25,659 nt of DNA from CAYLNH01 sp964384625 (lineage in GTDB: Bacteria; Verrucomicrobiota; Lentisphaeria; JABSQK01). Shown piece after piece: positions 13,949 to 22,464 of the stretch. Location: the NCBI GenBank assembly GCA_964384625.1, contig CAYLNH010000083.1, positions 1-25,659 on the forward strand, given 5' to 3'. The notes under the pieces were generated by a model, which searched no databases, had not been told where the DNA came from, and worked only from the letters and a program-made list of their open reading frames with translations. Both the position numbers and the translations under genes were made by a program. Within the stretch, counting starts at the first letter, position 1, and each line of letters starts with the position of its first letter.

Positions 13949-14806
13949 TCAACTTGCCCAGAGCCCTCCTTTGACAGTTGCGGCGGAGCGGTCGATGTTC
14001 GGAGTTCGGACGTTGAGCCCGGATGCTGTGATGATGCGTTTCATTGCCCTGGCGTTGGCCGCGGCCTGTCCCCGCCGGCAGTTGTTGAAGAAGACGAAAA
14101 CATTACGAACCCGTTCGCTGAAGGCGTCCAGAACGGGCAGCCATTCTTCCATCTCCTCCTGCGAGTAGTTGTAGTCATAGCGTTCTTCCCCGCCCAGGTA
14201 CCAGTTGTCGCGGTTTCGTGAATGCAGCCGGATATAGCCGAGGTCACCCGTCGTGATCGTTGTCTTCGGGTACAGCGAATAGATCTGGGGAACATCGACT
14301 GCGACCAGACTGACGTTGTGGTCATGCAGATATTGGTTTACCGTGGTGTTCGACCAGGAGCGATGGCGGAATTCCACGGCTAACGGGTATTCTTTGAACT
14401 TGTGTATCGACCGCATCAGGTGCTTGCGGTTTTCGCGGTTGTTGTGGAACCTCTGGGGGAACTGCAGCAGCAGTCCGGCGAGCTTTCCGGATATCCGCAG
14501 CGGTTCCAGCCCCTCCTTGAACGCCGCGACGCAGCCCAGGTCGTTTTCGTGACTGACACTTTGGTGGATCTTGGCAAAGAAGGTGAATCCCGCCGGTGTT
14601 TTGCGGACCATGCCGGCGGACGTTTTGACTGTCGGCAGGCGGTAGAAGGAGTAGTTCAATTCGACGGTATCGAATTGGGAGGAGTAATATGGCAGCATCT
14701 CCTGCGCCTGTATGCCGGTGCGGTAGAACGCGCCTTCCCAACAGTAGAAACTGTAGCCGGAGGTCCCCACCCAAACCGTGCAGTCGCTTTGTTTGACGGT
14801 GTTCAT
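13949..14806 (-). CDS. DUF72 family protein, 285 aa
   Basis: A TIM-barrel-like family of unknown biochemical role. Hallmarks: VWVGTSGYSFYCWEGAFY at the N-terminus, YYSSQFDTVELNYSFYRLPT, TPAGFTFFAKIHQSVSH, GLLLQFPQRF, PLAVEFRHRSW, GYIRLHSRNRDNWY and VFVFFNNCRRGQAAANARAM at the C-terminus. The length fits the family. The start ATG (14806) overlaps the TGA of the DnaE-type gene (ATGA), with AAGGAG 8 nt upstream, so the two proteins are translationally coupled. That gives DUF72 a likely link to DNA damage tolerance here. The stop codon lies 14 bp from the CGTG minisatellite, with no hairpin terminator seen. Confidence 0.92.
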   Translation of the reverse strand: MNTVKQSDCTVWVGTSGYSFYCWEGAFYRTGIQAQEMLPYYSSQFDTVELNYSFYRLPTVKTSAGMVRKTPAGFTFFAKIHQSVSHENDLGCVAAFKEGLEPLRISGKLAGLLLQFPQRFHNNRENRKHLMRSIHKFKEYPLAVEFRHRSWSNTTVNQYLHDHNVSLVAVDVPQIYSLYPKTTITTGDLGYIRLHSRNRDNWYLGGEERYDYNYSQEEMEEWLPVLDAFSERVRNVFVFFNNCRRGQAAANARAMKRIITASGLNVRTPNIDRSAATVKGGLWAS

Positions 14807-17800
14807 GGCGCAGCTCCTTGCGTGTGATCCAGGTCCCGGTGGGGGGCGGCGTTCAGCCGCGGTTTCATCGGTACGGGGGGTGTGGTGTGGCGGGAACAGG
14901 TCGGCTTCAGCTGCTTGATGTCTTCGCGCCGGAACGGGGCGATGCGGTTGACGTTGACGGATAACGCGTCGTATTGCGATTCGGCCGTGCCTTCGACCCA
15001 GAGAACTTTTGTGCCGCCGGCCGCCAGTTCTTCCTCGCAAGCGGCGTAAACTTCCGGCAGCAGCATGATTTCGAACAAGCCGTCTTCGTCGGACAGCGTC
15101 ATAAATCCCATGCGCCCGCCGGTCTTGGATTTGACGGCGCGGCTGGCTGCCGGCAGGCCGCAGAGCCGGATCGGTGCATCCGGCAGCGAGGCGATGATCC
15201 GGCTGGTGGCAAAGCCGTGCTCGCTCAGAAACGGCCGCAACGGCGCCAGTGGATGCGGTCCGGCGGACATCGCCAGCAGGCGCCATTCGTCCTGCTGTTT
15301 GATCGCCGGCGGGTGGTCCTTGAGCTGCAGTTTTGTCGGCGTGGATTCGGGAAAGGCGAACAGCACCTCGCGGGCGCGGCACTTGGCGGCGGTGCCGTAA
15401 CACATCAAGAGATCAAACAGCAGTTGCGGTCGGGAACGTTCGAGAAAATCCAGAGCGCCGGCGCGGATCAGATTTTCCGTTTCGCTCTGGCCGGCGGCAC
15501 TGCGGGCGACGAAGTCGAACAGACTGTGGAACGGCCGATTCTCCAGAATCGATTGCCGCGTCGGATGCCTGACGGCACGGACCTGGTTGAGACCGATGCG
15601 GATGCCGTCGCCGTCGATACCGAATTCGTCTGGTGAACGGTTCACACACGGCGGCAGAATGCGGATGCCGCCGCGTTTGGCTTCCTCGATGTAAACCCAC
15701 TTGTCGTACATGCCCTCGTTGTTGTTCAACGCGCCGACCCAGAACTGCAGCGGATAATGGGCCTTCATATAGGCGTTGGTCCAGGCCAACTGACCGTAAC
15801 TGGCGGCATGCGCCCGACAGAAGCTGTAGGCGTTGAACTTCGCCATTTGTACCCAGAGATCCGCGGCGATCGACGGATCCACGTCGTTGCGGTGACAGAG
15901 CGCCAGGAACCGTTGCGACAGTTGCAGGCGTTCATCGTCGGAGCGGCATTTGGTCACGGCCTTGCGGAAGCGGTCGGCCTGATCCGGCGGCAGGCCGGCG
16001 AGGGCGCCGGCAATCAACAGGGCTTCGTCTTCGTAGAGCATAATGTCGTGGGTCTCGCGCAGGATGCCGTCCAGCCGGGGGTCGATCGGCGGAATCGCTT
16101 CCACCCCGCGCGACCGACGGACGAACGCCTGTTTCATCCCCAGCGACGCCGCGCCCGGCCGGATCAACCCCAACGCCTGCATCAGGTTCCTGGCGGTTGT
16201 CGGCCGCAGTTGCCGCAGCAGATGGCGCATGGCCGGACTCTCCAACTGGTTGACGCCGACGGTGTCGGCAACAGCCAGTAAGGACGCGGTCTGCTCGTCC
16301 TGCGGCGGGAACTGTTCGGGGTCGATGACAATTTCGTGCTGCTGCCGGACCAGCCGCGTTGCTTCCGCCACCGACGACAGCGCGCGATTGCCCAACAGGT
16401 CCAGCTTGATCAGCCCCACGTCTTCCGCGGCGTCCTTGTCGTATTGCGTGATGACAATGCCTTTGGTCGCGCGCTGGAGCGGGGCTTCACGCGAGATGGG
16501 TCCCGGTGTGATCACGACGCCGCCGGGATGCACGGAGAGATGGTGCGGGAAGCCTTCCAGCAGTCTGGCGAACCGCAGGGCCTCGCGCACGATGCGCGGG
16601 TCCGCCGGCAGCCGGCGCCAGGACGCGGGGCAGGGCGCATCCTCGCCAGCCGGCAGACGTTCCTGTTTGATGTGCGGCAGCCGATTCAGCGTTTCGGTGA
16701 TGACGTCGGTGGACAGGCCCAGGGCTTTGGCGGTGACGCGGAAGCCATAGCGCGGCTGCAGCGTGGCATAAGTGGCGATCATCGCCACATGGTCGTCGCC
16801 GTACTTCTGGTAAACATAGTCGATGACCTGATCCCGCAGGCGCCAGCAGATATCGATGTCCAGGTCCGGGAAGTCCTGCCGGCCTTCATTGAGGAAGCGT
16901 TCGAACGGCAAATTGAAATGGATGGGGTCAACATTGGTGAGGCCCAGAGAATAGGCCACGAGCGAACTGGCGCCCGAACCGCGGCCGGCAATCGGGGTGC
17001 CCAGTGAGCGGGCGTGCGCCACAATGTCGGCCACCACCAGAAAATAGTCGGCAAATCCCAGGCGGTTGATCAGATCCAACTCATGCCGGAGTCGATCATT
17101 AACGGTGGGAGAAATGTTGCCGTAGCGGCGTTCCGCGCCGTGTCGCGCCTGCTGTGCCAGTTGTTGCCGTACGTTGCCGCCGAATCGCGGGAAGACCGGT
17201 TCCCGCGCCGACAGGTCGAACGTGCAGCGCGCGGCAATCCGGCAGGTGGCATCCACGGCCTCGGGGTGATCCGGAAACAACGCGGCAAATTGAACCGGCG
17301 GCCGCAAATAGCTGTAGCGTCGCACCGCCGCTGCCGGCTGCATCTCCGCATACAACCGGTTCTGCCGGATCGCCGCCAGCATTGCCAATTGTTCCAGCTC
17401 GTCCGCCGCCGCCATATACAAATCAGAAGAAGCAACCAGGCCGAGCCCGAGATCGGCTGCCGCTGCCAGGAGACAACGTTCCTGCCGCTGGCTGGCGGCA
17501 GGACGCAGCAGTTCCAGCCACAGCCGATCGGTATCCAGATGTCGACGTAAGGCGGCAGCCAGGTCAACATCGGGAGTCAGTATCACGAGCCCGGCCTGGT
17601 GCTCCGTCAGGGAGGGGGCAAGATGAAAGTCGCAATCCAGTCGCTGCCGGCTGATCAGGTGACAGAGATTGGCATAGCCGGCGGCGTTCTCCGCCAGCAC
17701 AACCGCTTCGCTGCCGCCGCCCTGCAGCAGCGTCCCCAGAACCGGGTGGATGCCGGCATCCCGACAGGCTTTCCAGAACGGGATGGCGCCGTAAAGATTA

Positions 17801-17949
17801 TTCTCATCGGTCAGCGCCAGAGCCGGCAAATGCCATTGGGCGGCTTTGCGGACCAGCCGTTGAACCGGCGCGGTCCCGGTCAGCAGAGAAAAATTCGAGC
17901 GCACCCGCAAGGGGACGTAGGGTCGCGGTTGGACAAGATTGGAATTCAT
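14803..17949 (-). CDS. dnaE2: Error-prone-type DNA polymerase III alpha subunit (DnaE2/ImuC-like), 1048 aa
   Basis: C-family DNA polymerase. It opens YVPLRVRSNFSLLTGTAPVQRLVRKAA, a PHP domain in which the metal-binding HxH is R15-V-R17 and LTDHD is LTDEN, so the PHP site is dead. The palm has GRGSGASSLVAYSLGLTNVDP, PDLDIDI (catalytic D364, D366) and KLDLLG (D517), so polymerase activity should be intact. Thumb, finger and helix-hairpin regions follow, then an OB domain (about 890-1000, MGFMTLSDEDGLFEIMLLPEVY) and a short tail. It lacks the long tau/beta-binding end of replicative DnaE1 (about 1160 aa). ATG 17949 is chosen because homology starts there; the frame opens earlier, inside the promoter. 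imuA, imuB and lexA are not adjacent. Replicative use is unlikely but not excluded. Confidence 0.85.
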   Translation of the reverse strand: MNSNLVQPRPYVPLRVRSNFSLLTGTAPVQRLVRKAAQWHLPALALTDENNLYGAIPFWKACRDAGIHPVLGTLLQGGGSEAVVLAENAAGYANLCHLISRQRLDCDFHLAPSLTEHQAGLVILTPDVDLAAALRRHLDTDRLWLELLRPAASQRQERCLLAAAADLGLGLVASSDLYMAAADELEQLAMLAAIRQNRLYAEMQPAAAVRRYSYLRPPVQFAALFPDHPEAVDATCRIAARCTFDLSAREPVFPRFGGNVRQQLAQQARHGAERRYGNISPTVNDRLRHELDLINRLGFADYFLVVADIVAHARSLGTPIAGRGSGASSLVAYSLGLTNVDPIHFNLPFERFLNEGRQDFPDLDIDICWRLRDQVIDYVYQKYGDDHVAMIATYATLQPRYGFRVTAKALGLSTDVITETLNRLPHIKQERLPAGEDAPCPASWRRLPADPRIVREALRFARLLEGFPHHLSVHPGGVVITPGPISREAPLQRATKGIVITQYDKDAAEDVGLIKLDLLGNRALSSVAEATRLVRQQHEIVIDPEQFPPQDEQTASLLAVADTVGVNQLESPAMRHLLRQLRPTTARNLMQALGLIRPGAASLGMKQAFVRRSRGVEAIPPIDPRLDGILRETHDIMLYEDEALLIAGALAGLPPDQADRFRKAVTKCRSDDERLQLSQRFLALCHRNDVDPSIAADLWVQMAKFNAYSFCRAHAASYGQLAWTNAYMKAHYPLQFWVGALNNNEGMYDKWVYIEEAKRGGIRILPPCVNRSPDEFGIDGDGIRIGLNQVRAVRHPTRQSILENRPFHSLFDFVARSAAGQSETENLIRAGALDFLERSRPQLLFDLLMCYGTAAKCRAREVLFAFPESTPTKLQLKDHPPAIKQQDEWRLLAMSAGPHPLAPLRPFLSEHGFATSRIIASLPDAPIRLCGLPAASRAVKSKTGGRMGFMTLSDEDGLFEIMLLPEVYAACEEELAAGGTKVLWVEGTAESQYDALSVNVNRIAPFRREDIKQLKPTCSRHTTPPVPMKPRLNAAPHRDLDHTQGAAP

Positions 17950-17980
17950 GACAAAAACACCGTTGATCAAGCACGGACCT

Positions 17981-18009
17981 ATGATAACATATAAATATAA
18001 GCATGTCAA
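17981..18009 (-). promoter_or_regulatory. dnaE2 promoter
   Basis: On the minus strand TTGACA (18004-18009), a 17-nt spacer, TATCAT (17981-17986), 31 bp before the ATG at 17949. The spacer is almost entirely filled by one copy of the operator-like repeat. Confidence 0.8.
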
Positions 18010-18035
18010 GATAAACGCATATAAATATTAGCATA
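17988..18035 (-). promoter_or_regulatory. Doubled operator-like element at the dnaE2 promoter
   Basis: CATATAAATATAAGCATG (17988-18005) and CATATAAATATTAGCATA (18018-18035), plus-strand reading, match at 16 of 18 positions and start exactly 30 bp apart, about three helical turns on one face. The first copy covers the -10/-35 spacer, the second lies just upstream of -35. This is the arrangement of a repressor site; a LexA-type damage repressor is an inference. Confidence 0.65.
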
Positions 18036-18091
18036 AAAACCGTTTTGCTGCGTAATTCCTTGCTGTCGCTGCAGTTTCCCGCCGGAGAACC

Positions 18092-18120
18092 TTGACAAGC
18101 CCCCGCCGCAGAGTTATGAT
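18092..18120 (+). promoter_or_regulatory. Promoter of the LacI-family gene
   Basis: TTGACA (18092-18097), 17-nt spacer, TATGAT (18115-18120), giving a start near 18127 and a leader of about 15 nt that contains AGGA (18129-18132). Confidence 0.85.
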
Positions 18121-18142
18121 TCTCACGTAGGAATCAGCGAGT

Positions 18143-19117
18143 ATGGCTGCGAAAGTCAATCTGAATGATGTTGCCGAAGCCGCCGGCGTCTCCCGCCGGG
18201 TGGCGTCCGCCGTGCTCAACGGCGGCGGCGGCCAGGTCCGGTTCAGTCAGGCAACCCAGACCCGGGTCATGCAGGCTGTCACCGAAACCGGCTACCGCCG
18301 CAACCGCACCGCGGTCAACATGCGGCGGCAACGCCACGGCGCTGTCGGCCTGATCGCCCACGATCTCGGCAGCATTCCCGCCCTCGTCCTGCGGCATTTG
18401 ATTCTGGCCGCCCGCCGGCAGGACCTCCTCGTGGTTATTGAACCGCTGGCTGACCGCGTTCCGAAGCTGCTTGTCGAGGATTGTGTCGACGGCATGCTGC
18501 TGTTCGACAATGTGGCGCCGGCGCTGAAACAGGAACTGCAGGACTGTCGGCTGCCGCTTGCCGCCGTCAACACCAACGACCGTCATGTTCCCGGCGCGAT
18601 CACTTTCGACGATGAGTCCGCGGTTCGGCAGATTGTTGATCTGTTTGCGGTTCGCGGCCGTTGCCGGCCGGCATTCATGCAAGGCAAGGGAGCAACCGAC
18701 CACTATTCCCACGCGGCCCGCTTCGAAACGTTTTGTGTCGAGGCGAACCGCCTCGGCCTGGCCGAACCTGTATTCCTCCAGTCGTCGGACACCTGGCACG
18801 AGACCCATCAAGACACGCTTGAAGTCCTGGCGGCCCATCCCGAGATCGACTGTCTGCTTCTGTATCAGGACGCCCTGGCTCCCGCCGTCTATCGCGCCGC
18901 CGATATTCTGGGGCGTTCGATCCCGGACGACCTCTCGGTGATCGGCTTCAACGACAGCGATTTCGCCCGGGCGGTGAGTCCGCGGCTGACGGCTTTGCGG
19001 ATCGACAGTGAAGAACTCGCCGAAGAAGCAATGCGGCTGATGACGGCGCTGCTGGCCGGAAGGACTCCGGCATCGCGCACGCTGCAATATGAAATACAAG
19101 CTCGAGAGTCCGTCTGA
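18143..19117 (+). CDS. LacI-family transcriptional regulator, 324 aa
   Basis: The N-terminal helix-turn-helix reads NLNDVAEAAGVSRRVASAVLNG (about 6-27), with the hinge helix after TGYRRNRTAVNMR. The periplasmic-binding-protein-like effector domain follows (GAVGLIAHDLGS, VDGMLLFDN, ITFDDESAVRQIVDLFAVRG, PDDLSVIGFNDSDFARAVSPRLTALRID). The length fits the family. The effector is unknown, probably a sugar or sugar-like molecule by family habit. The gene is divergent from dnaE2 (194 bp between start codons), and its stop is 13 bp before the pseudopilin-like gene, so the two are likely co-transcribed. It might bind its own promoter, but I see no clear dyad near 18092-18142. Confidence 0.92.
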   Translation: MAAKVNLNDVAEAAGVSRRVASAVLNGGGGQVRFSQATQTRVMQAVTETGYRRNRTAVNMRRQRHGAVGLIAHDLGSIPALVLRHLILAARRQDLLVVIEPLADRVPKLLVEDCVDGMLLFDNVAPALKQELQDCRLPLAAVNTNDRHVPGAITFDDESAVRQIVDLFAVRGRCRPAFMQGKGATDHYSHAARFETFCVEANRLGLAEPVFLQSSDTWHETHQDTLEVLAAHPEIDCLLLYQDALAPAVYRAADILGRSIPDDLSVIGFNDSDFARAVSPRLTALRIDSEELAEEAMRLMTALLAGRTPASRTLQYEIQARESV

Positions 19118-19130
19118 CCAGGAGGTTGTT

Positions 19131-20006
19131 ATGCATGCCGTCCAACTGCATCACCGCAGAACCCGGACGATGCCGCCCGGGCTTTGCCGGTGGTTTACGC
19201 TGATCGAACTTCTGGTTGTGGTGTCAATCATCAGCATTCTGGCGGCGCTGTTGCTGCCGGCTTTGAGCCGGGCCCGCAGCGCGGCGCATGCCGCAGTCTG
19301 TCTCGGCAATCTCAAGCAACTCGGCCTCTGGGCCGCGGTCTATACTGACGACCATGACGGTGTCTTTCCTCACAACGGCGCCGAGACGCCGAACCATATT
19401 GCAGGTACGCATGACCACAGCTATCACCGCAATCCCGACAGTACGCGTTGGTATCAGCGTTGTCCGGAATGGGACGGCAGCCGCCGCGCCGGTACTATTC
19501 TGCATTGCCCGAACACTGTCAGCCGGGTCAATCCCAAATGGAACGGCGGCCAGTGGTCCAGGACCTATTCGATGTCGAACTACCTCGGCGGCGATGTGAA
19601 CCATTTCAACGGCCGCCGTAATACTACGGCGGCGGACTGCCTGCGCGCGCCGCTGCCGAAGGTCTCCCGCGTCAGCGACGAATCCTGGTTGTTCGCCGAC
19701 GGCAACCTGGAGATTGTCAGCGGCCTGTATCGCCCAGTGCCGGGCGGGATCATCGGGTTCCCGCGTGACGGCAACGAGGGCGGCCCGTTCTTCTGGAATC
19801 CGTCCTCAGCTGCCTACGGCAAGTTCTACGGGCTGGGGCATCCGGGCAACCGCTGCAACATCTACATGCTGGACGGCAGCGCCGGCGCCTGGAGTCATCA
19901 GCACATCTACGATCTCTACCTCGACATCAACAGCCGCCCGGGCAACTACTGGAAATGGGATGAGATCTTTCAGGGCGGCCGCGACATGGGGAACAGCTGC
20001 CCCTGA
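19131..20006 (+). CDS. Prepilin-type N-terminal methylation-motif protein (pseudopilin-like), 291 aa
   Basis: It has a short basic leader and then WFTLIELLVVVSIISILAALLLPALSRAR, a type IV pilin/type II secretion-like helix with E26 as the conserved +5 Glu. The residue before F22 is Trp rather than the usual Gly, so processing by prepilin peptidase may be unusual. The rest is an extracellular globular domain (LGNLKQLGLWAAVYTDDHDGVFP, a C-terminal GHPGNRCNIYMLDGS resembling the H-X9-DG motif). Such proteins occur in very large paralogous sets in Lentisphaerota and Planctomycetota; their task is unknown. ATG 19131 has AGGAGG (19120-19125) 5 nt upstream. It lies directly after, and in the same unit as, the LacI regulator. 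Confidence 0.9.
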   Translation: MHAVQLHHRRTRTMPPGLCRWFTLIELLVVVSIISILAALLLPALSRARSAAHAAVCLGNLKQLGLWAAVYTDDHDGVFPHNGAETPNHIAGTHDHSYHRNPDSTRWYQRCPEWDGSRRAGTILHCPNTVSRVNPKWNGGQWSRTYSMSNYLGGDVNHFNGRRNTTAADCLRAPLPKVSRVSDESWLFADGNLEIVSGLYRPVPGGIIGFPRDGNEGGPFFWNPSSAAYGKFYGLGHPGNRCNIYMLDGSAGAWSHQHIYDLYLDINSRPGNYWKWDEIFQGGRDMGNSCP

Positions 20007-20021
20007 GAACAACAAAGTGCA

Positions 20022-21371
20022 TCAGCCGAGCACCATGGCGGCGATTCCTGCAATCCTGAGCGCCGGGTCCTGTCGCACATCCAAGACCCATGAGGGCGCG
20101 TTCGGTCCGGCATCCGCATGGCCCGCCACCGTCAATGGATCAATGAGCTCGTCCATACAGAAGTCCAGCAGATGGGATCGCAGTTGTGTGTAGTTGGGCA
20201 GCGCTGAGTAGACATTGAGGAAGCGACTGATGACCCGCTCGCGGCCTTCATCATCATCGGGTACGTTCGTGTCCCACATCAGCGCGTTGCGGGCGAGATC
20301 GATGAGTTCCGAGATGCCGATCGGAAAGCCGGACTGCAGCGAATCAAGCTTGGTGACGAACGCTTTCGGGTCCACCAGAATTTCCGCCATGAACGTCTGC
20401 AGCGGTTGCCGGCAGAATTCGTGGGGTTGGGTCAGATGCAGTTGCACGAGCCGGCTCCAAGGCGACGGCACGTCGAGAAACCTGGCCCCCTTAAGCTCGA
20501 GCTGCAGTTCGCATAGATATTCAATGCGATCGAGTTCATCCGCGCGGTCGAGAGAGTTTTCTATTTCGCCCTCGATCTGCTTCGCGAAGTCCGTCAGGCT
20601 GATATCGTCGGGCGGCAAGCAACACAGATACGGGGCGATAGCGAGCCGTACCTCCGTCATGGACCGAGGCGTCAGGTCGCTCCTCTGCTTAAGGATTTTG
20701 AGGTCCTCCAGAACTGTTTTGGTCTGTTCCTTGCGCACAAGCCCGCTCCAGCGCTCGCGAAACAAGTTGAGAATGGGCCAACCATCGCTTTCAAGGCGGT
20801 CGGCCAGGCATTCGGGAAACGCTGGATCTATCGGACGGTATCGCATCTCCCACGTCCACGCCTCATCAAGCCAATCACCCGCAGGCCCTGTTGTTGCCGC
20901 TTCCAGCCATTGCCGCGGGGACTTGTCAGTCAGGTCTGGTTGCAGGAAGGCCACCCAATACAGCCGCCGAAACACATCGTTGTCCTTCTTGGGCTGTTGG
21001 CACAGACGGTGATAGGCAGTTTCGAGATCACCGGATTGGATCAGCTCGTCCGCGGCCGCCAGTTCCGGCCGGATTTCCGGCGCCGGAGTGTTCTCTGCCG
21101 TGGGTGTGTCATTGGGTCCATTGTCTTCACCGAAATTCTCTGCCGTTGTCGCGAAGATGGCCGGTCCATCCATTTCCAGCCAGCGGCGGCAGAATTCGAA
21201 CGCGTCGCGAATACGCTGAAACTCTTTGGGATGGCTGTCCGCTTTGTAGATCCGGATGAGTTTGGCAAACGCACGCTTGGCATCACGGAGGGTGGCATCT
21301 TCGGGTAGCCCCAACAGCTCAAAAGGCGAATCCGGCCAAGCATCAAAGTTGTCAGGCAGATGACTGTCCAT
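20022..21371 (-). CDS. J-like domain protein with degenerate HPD motif, 449 aa
   Basis: Residues 15-66 (SPFELLGLPEDATLRDAKRAFAKLIRIYKAD, HPKEFQRIRDAFEFCRRWL) follow the J-domain pattern of helices I to III. The position of the essential HPD is K43-A-D45; the nearby H47-P48 belongs to the P-x-x-F-Q-R-I segment. The remainder (about 100-449) is helical, without a membrane segment or zinc motif that I can see, and not a family I recognise. It ends a three-gene unit; its ATG overlaps the stop of the preceding gene by one base (TGATG), so synthesis is coupled. By position it is the partner of the Hsp70 upstream. Stop codons of this gene and the pseudopilin-like gene face each other 15 bp apart with no terminator hairpin. 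Confidence 0.75.
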   Translation of the reverse strand: MDSHLPDNFDAWPDSPFELLGLPEDATLRDAKRAFAKLIRIYKADSHPKEFQRIRDAFEFCRRWLEMDGPAIFATTAENFGEDNGPNDTPTAENTPAPEIRPELAAADELIQSGDLETAYHRLCQQPKKDNDVFRRLYWVAFLQPDLTDKSPRQWLEAATTGPAGDWLDEAWTWEMRYRPIDPAFPECLADRLESDGWPILNLFRERWSGLVRKEQTKTVLEDLKILKQRSDLTPRSMTEVRLAIAPYLCCLPPDDISLTDFAKQIEGEIENSLDRADELDRIEYLCELQLELKGARFLDVPSPWSRLVQLHLTQPHEFCRQPLQTFMAEILVDPKAFVTKLDSLQSGFPIGISELIDLARNALMWDTNVPDDDEGRERVISRFLNVYSALPNYTQLRSHLLDFCMDELIDPLTVAGHADAGPNAPSWVLDVRQDPALRIAGIAAMVLG

Positions 21372-22450
21372 CAGGGCTCCGCGGGAAGTTCAAGCCGCGG
21401 GATCTCGGGCGCTTTTGCAGGATCCGCTTCGGTTTGGTCCGCTTCGGTTTGGTCCGCTTCGGTTTGGTCCGCGGGGTCATCTTCCTCTTCGTTCTTAGCG
21501 TCGACGTTGTTGTCCTTCAGCACGCGCTTCATCAACAGCCGCAGGGCCTTCTGATGTTCAGCCTCTGATGCATTCGGGTCCTTGAGTTTGTCCAGGGCTT
21601 TGCGTTGCTCGTCGGTGATTGTGACGTTTGGCAGGTTTTCAGGTCCGGTATACGATGGTGAAGTATCGGCTATATCGAGGATCATGGGGCAGGCTCGCAG
21701 GAGCAGAATGATCACCGGCGCAATGACATACCATGGCACCTTGGTACGCTCCCTCGCGGGGGGATAGTTTGGCGTACTGTGATTCAGCAGATCCCGGCGT
21801 CTTGCCAGCTCTACCGTTCGGTTGTTGGCGAGTATCTTCCGACGTTGCCGGTCGGTGGGCGCCAACAGGCGTTGCACATGTTCGATGATCCGGGTGACGG
21901 GCTCAGGTTGCTTCTCCAGCAAGGCGAGTCTCTTGATTGCTTCCGTGCGGTCCTGCGCCAGTTCCGCCGCCAAGGCGCGGATTTCGACTCGCTGTTTGTG
22001 TGGTGCAAGCAGCGCCAGTTGGTGCAGCTTTCGAACAAGGATATCATCGCTGCCGTTCGGCCAGTCCACCGACAGGAGGTCCTTGAGTTGCTCCAGCCGG
22101 TGCCGGGCTTTGGTGAAGCCTTGGGCTGTCGTGAACAACTCATGCCACCGCGACACGCGTTGCGGCGTCGATAATCCCGCGAAGTCCTCGGCGAAATGCT
22201 CAACCTGTTTCAGCAGGTCCGTTTCCACCTCTTCAAGCAACGGTGCCAGCGCTGTGGGCTCCAGGTCCTCGGGGCGGTTGCAGATGCAGTATGCAAGGGC
22301 GGTTGTGTTCGGCACGTCGTATCCCTCATCGCTGAGTAGACGGCAGAATGCCCCCGTCGGGCTGTGCCCTTCGTGCTGTTCGCGAAGATGCCTGGCGGCC
22401 CAATCCTGGACGACCGGTCGTTGCGCCCAATCTGCAGCTTTTTCAGCCAT
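21371..22450 (-). CDS. Single-pass membrane protein of the Hsp70 unit, 359 aa, family unknown
   Basis: The N-terminal 235 residues are helical and charged (for example VEIRALAAELAQDRTEAIKRLALLEKQ) and look cytosolic. One hydrophobic helix (about 238-258, VPWYVIAPVIILLLRACPMIL) follows, then an acidic tail of about 100 residues that contains ADQTE three times (327-341), encoded by a 15-bp tandem repeat. No catalytic motif is recognisable. The ATG at 22450 is preceded by AAGGGG, which sits within the gap to the hscC stop. Its place between an HscC-type Hsp70 and a J-like protein suggests a membrane anchor or adaptor for that chaperone pair; this is inference from context. Confidence 0.8.
   Translation of the reverse strand: MAEKAADWAQRPVVQDWAARHLREQHEGHSPTGAFCRLLSDEGYDVPNTTALAYCICNRPEDLEPTALAPLLEEVETDLLKQVEHFAEDFAGLSTPQRVSRWHELFTTAQGFTKARHRLEQLKDLLSVDWPNGSDDILVRKLHQLALLAPHKQRVEIRALAAELAQDRTEAIKRLALLEKQPEPVTRIIEHVQRLLAPTDRQRRKILANNRTVELARRRDLLNHSTPNYPPARERTKVPWYVIAPVIILLLRACPMILDIADTSPSYTGPENLPNVTITDEQRKALDKLKDPNASEAEHQKALRLLMKRVLKDNNVDAKNEEEDDPADQTEADQTEADQTEADPAKAPEIPRLELPAEP
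21426..21470 (-). repeat. 15-bp tandem repeat in the membrane-protein tail
   Basis: GGTTTGGTCCGCTTC (plus-strand reading) is repeated three times in frame, giving ADQTE units on the minus strand. Confidence 0.85.
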
Positions 22451-22464
22451 GTCGCACCCCTTGG

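Noticed and set aside
13593..14221. Overlapping open frames with FRVTCFVSRVSCHV repeats
   Set aside because: They are translations of the 7-bp minisatellite in all frames and pass through the N gap.
18134..19099. 321-codon minus-strand frame opposite the LacI gene
   Set aside because: It is a shadow frame; the plus strand has the promoter, ribosome site and complete LacI architecture.
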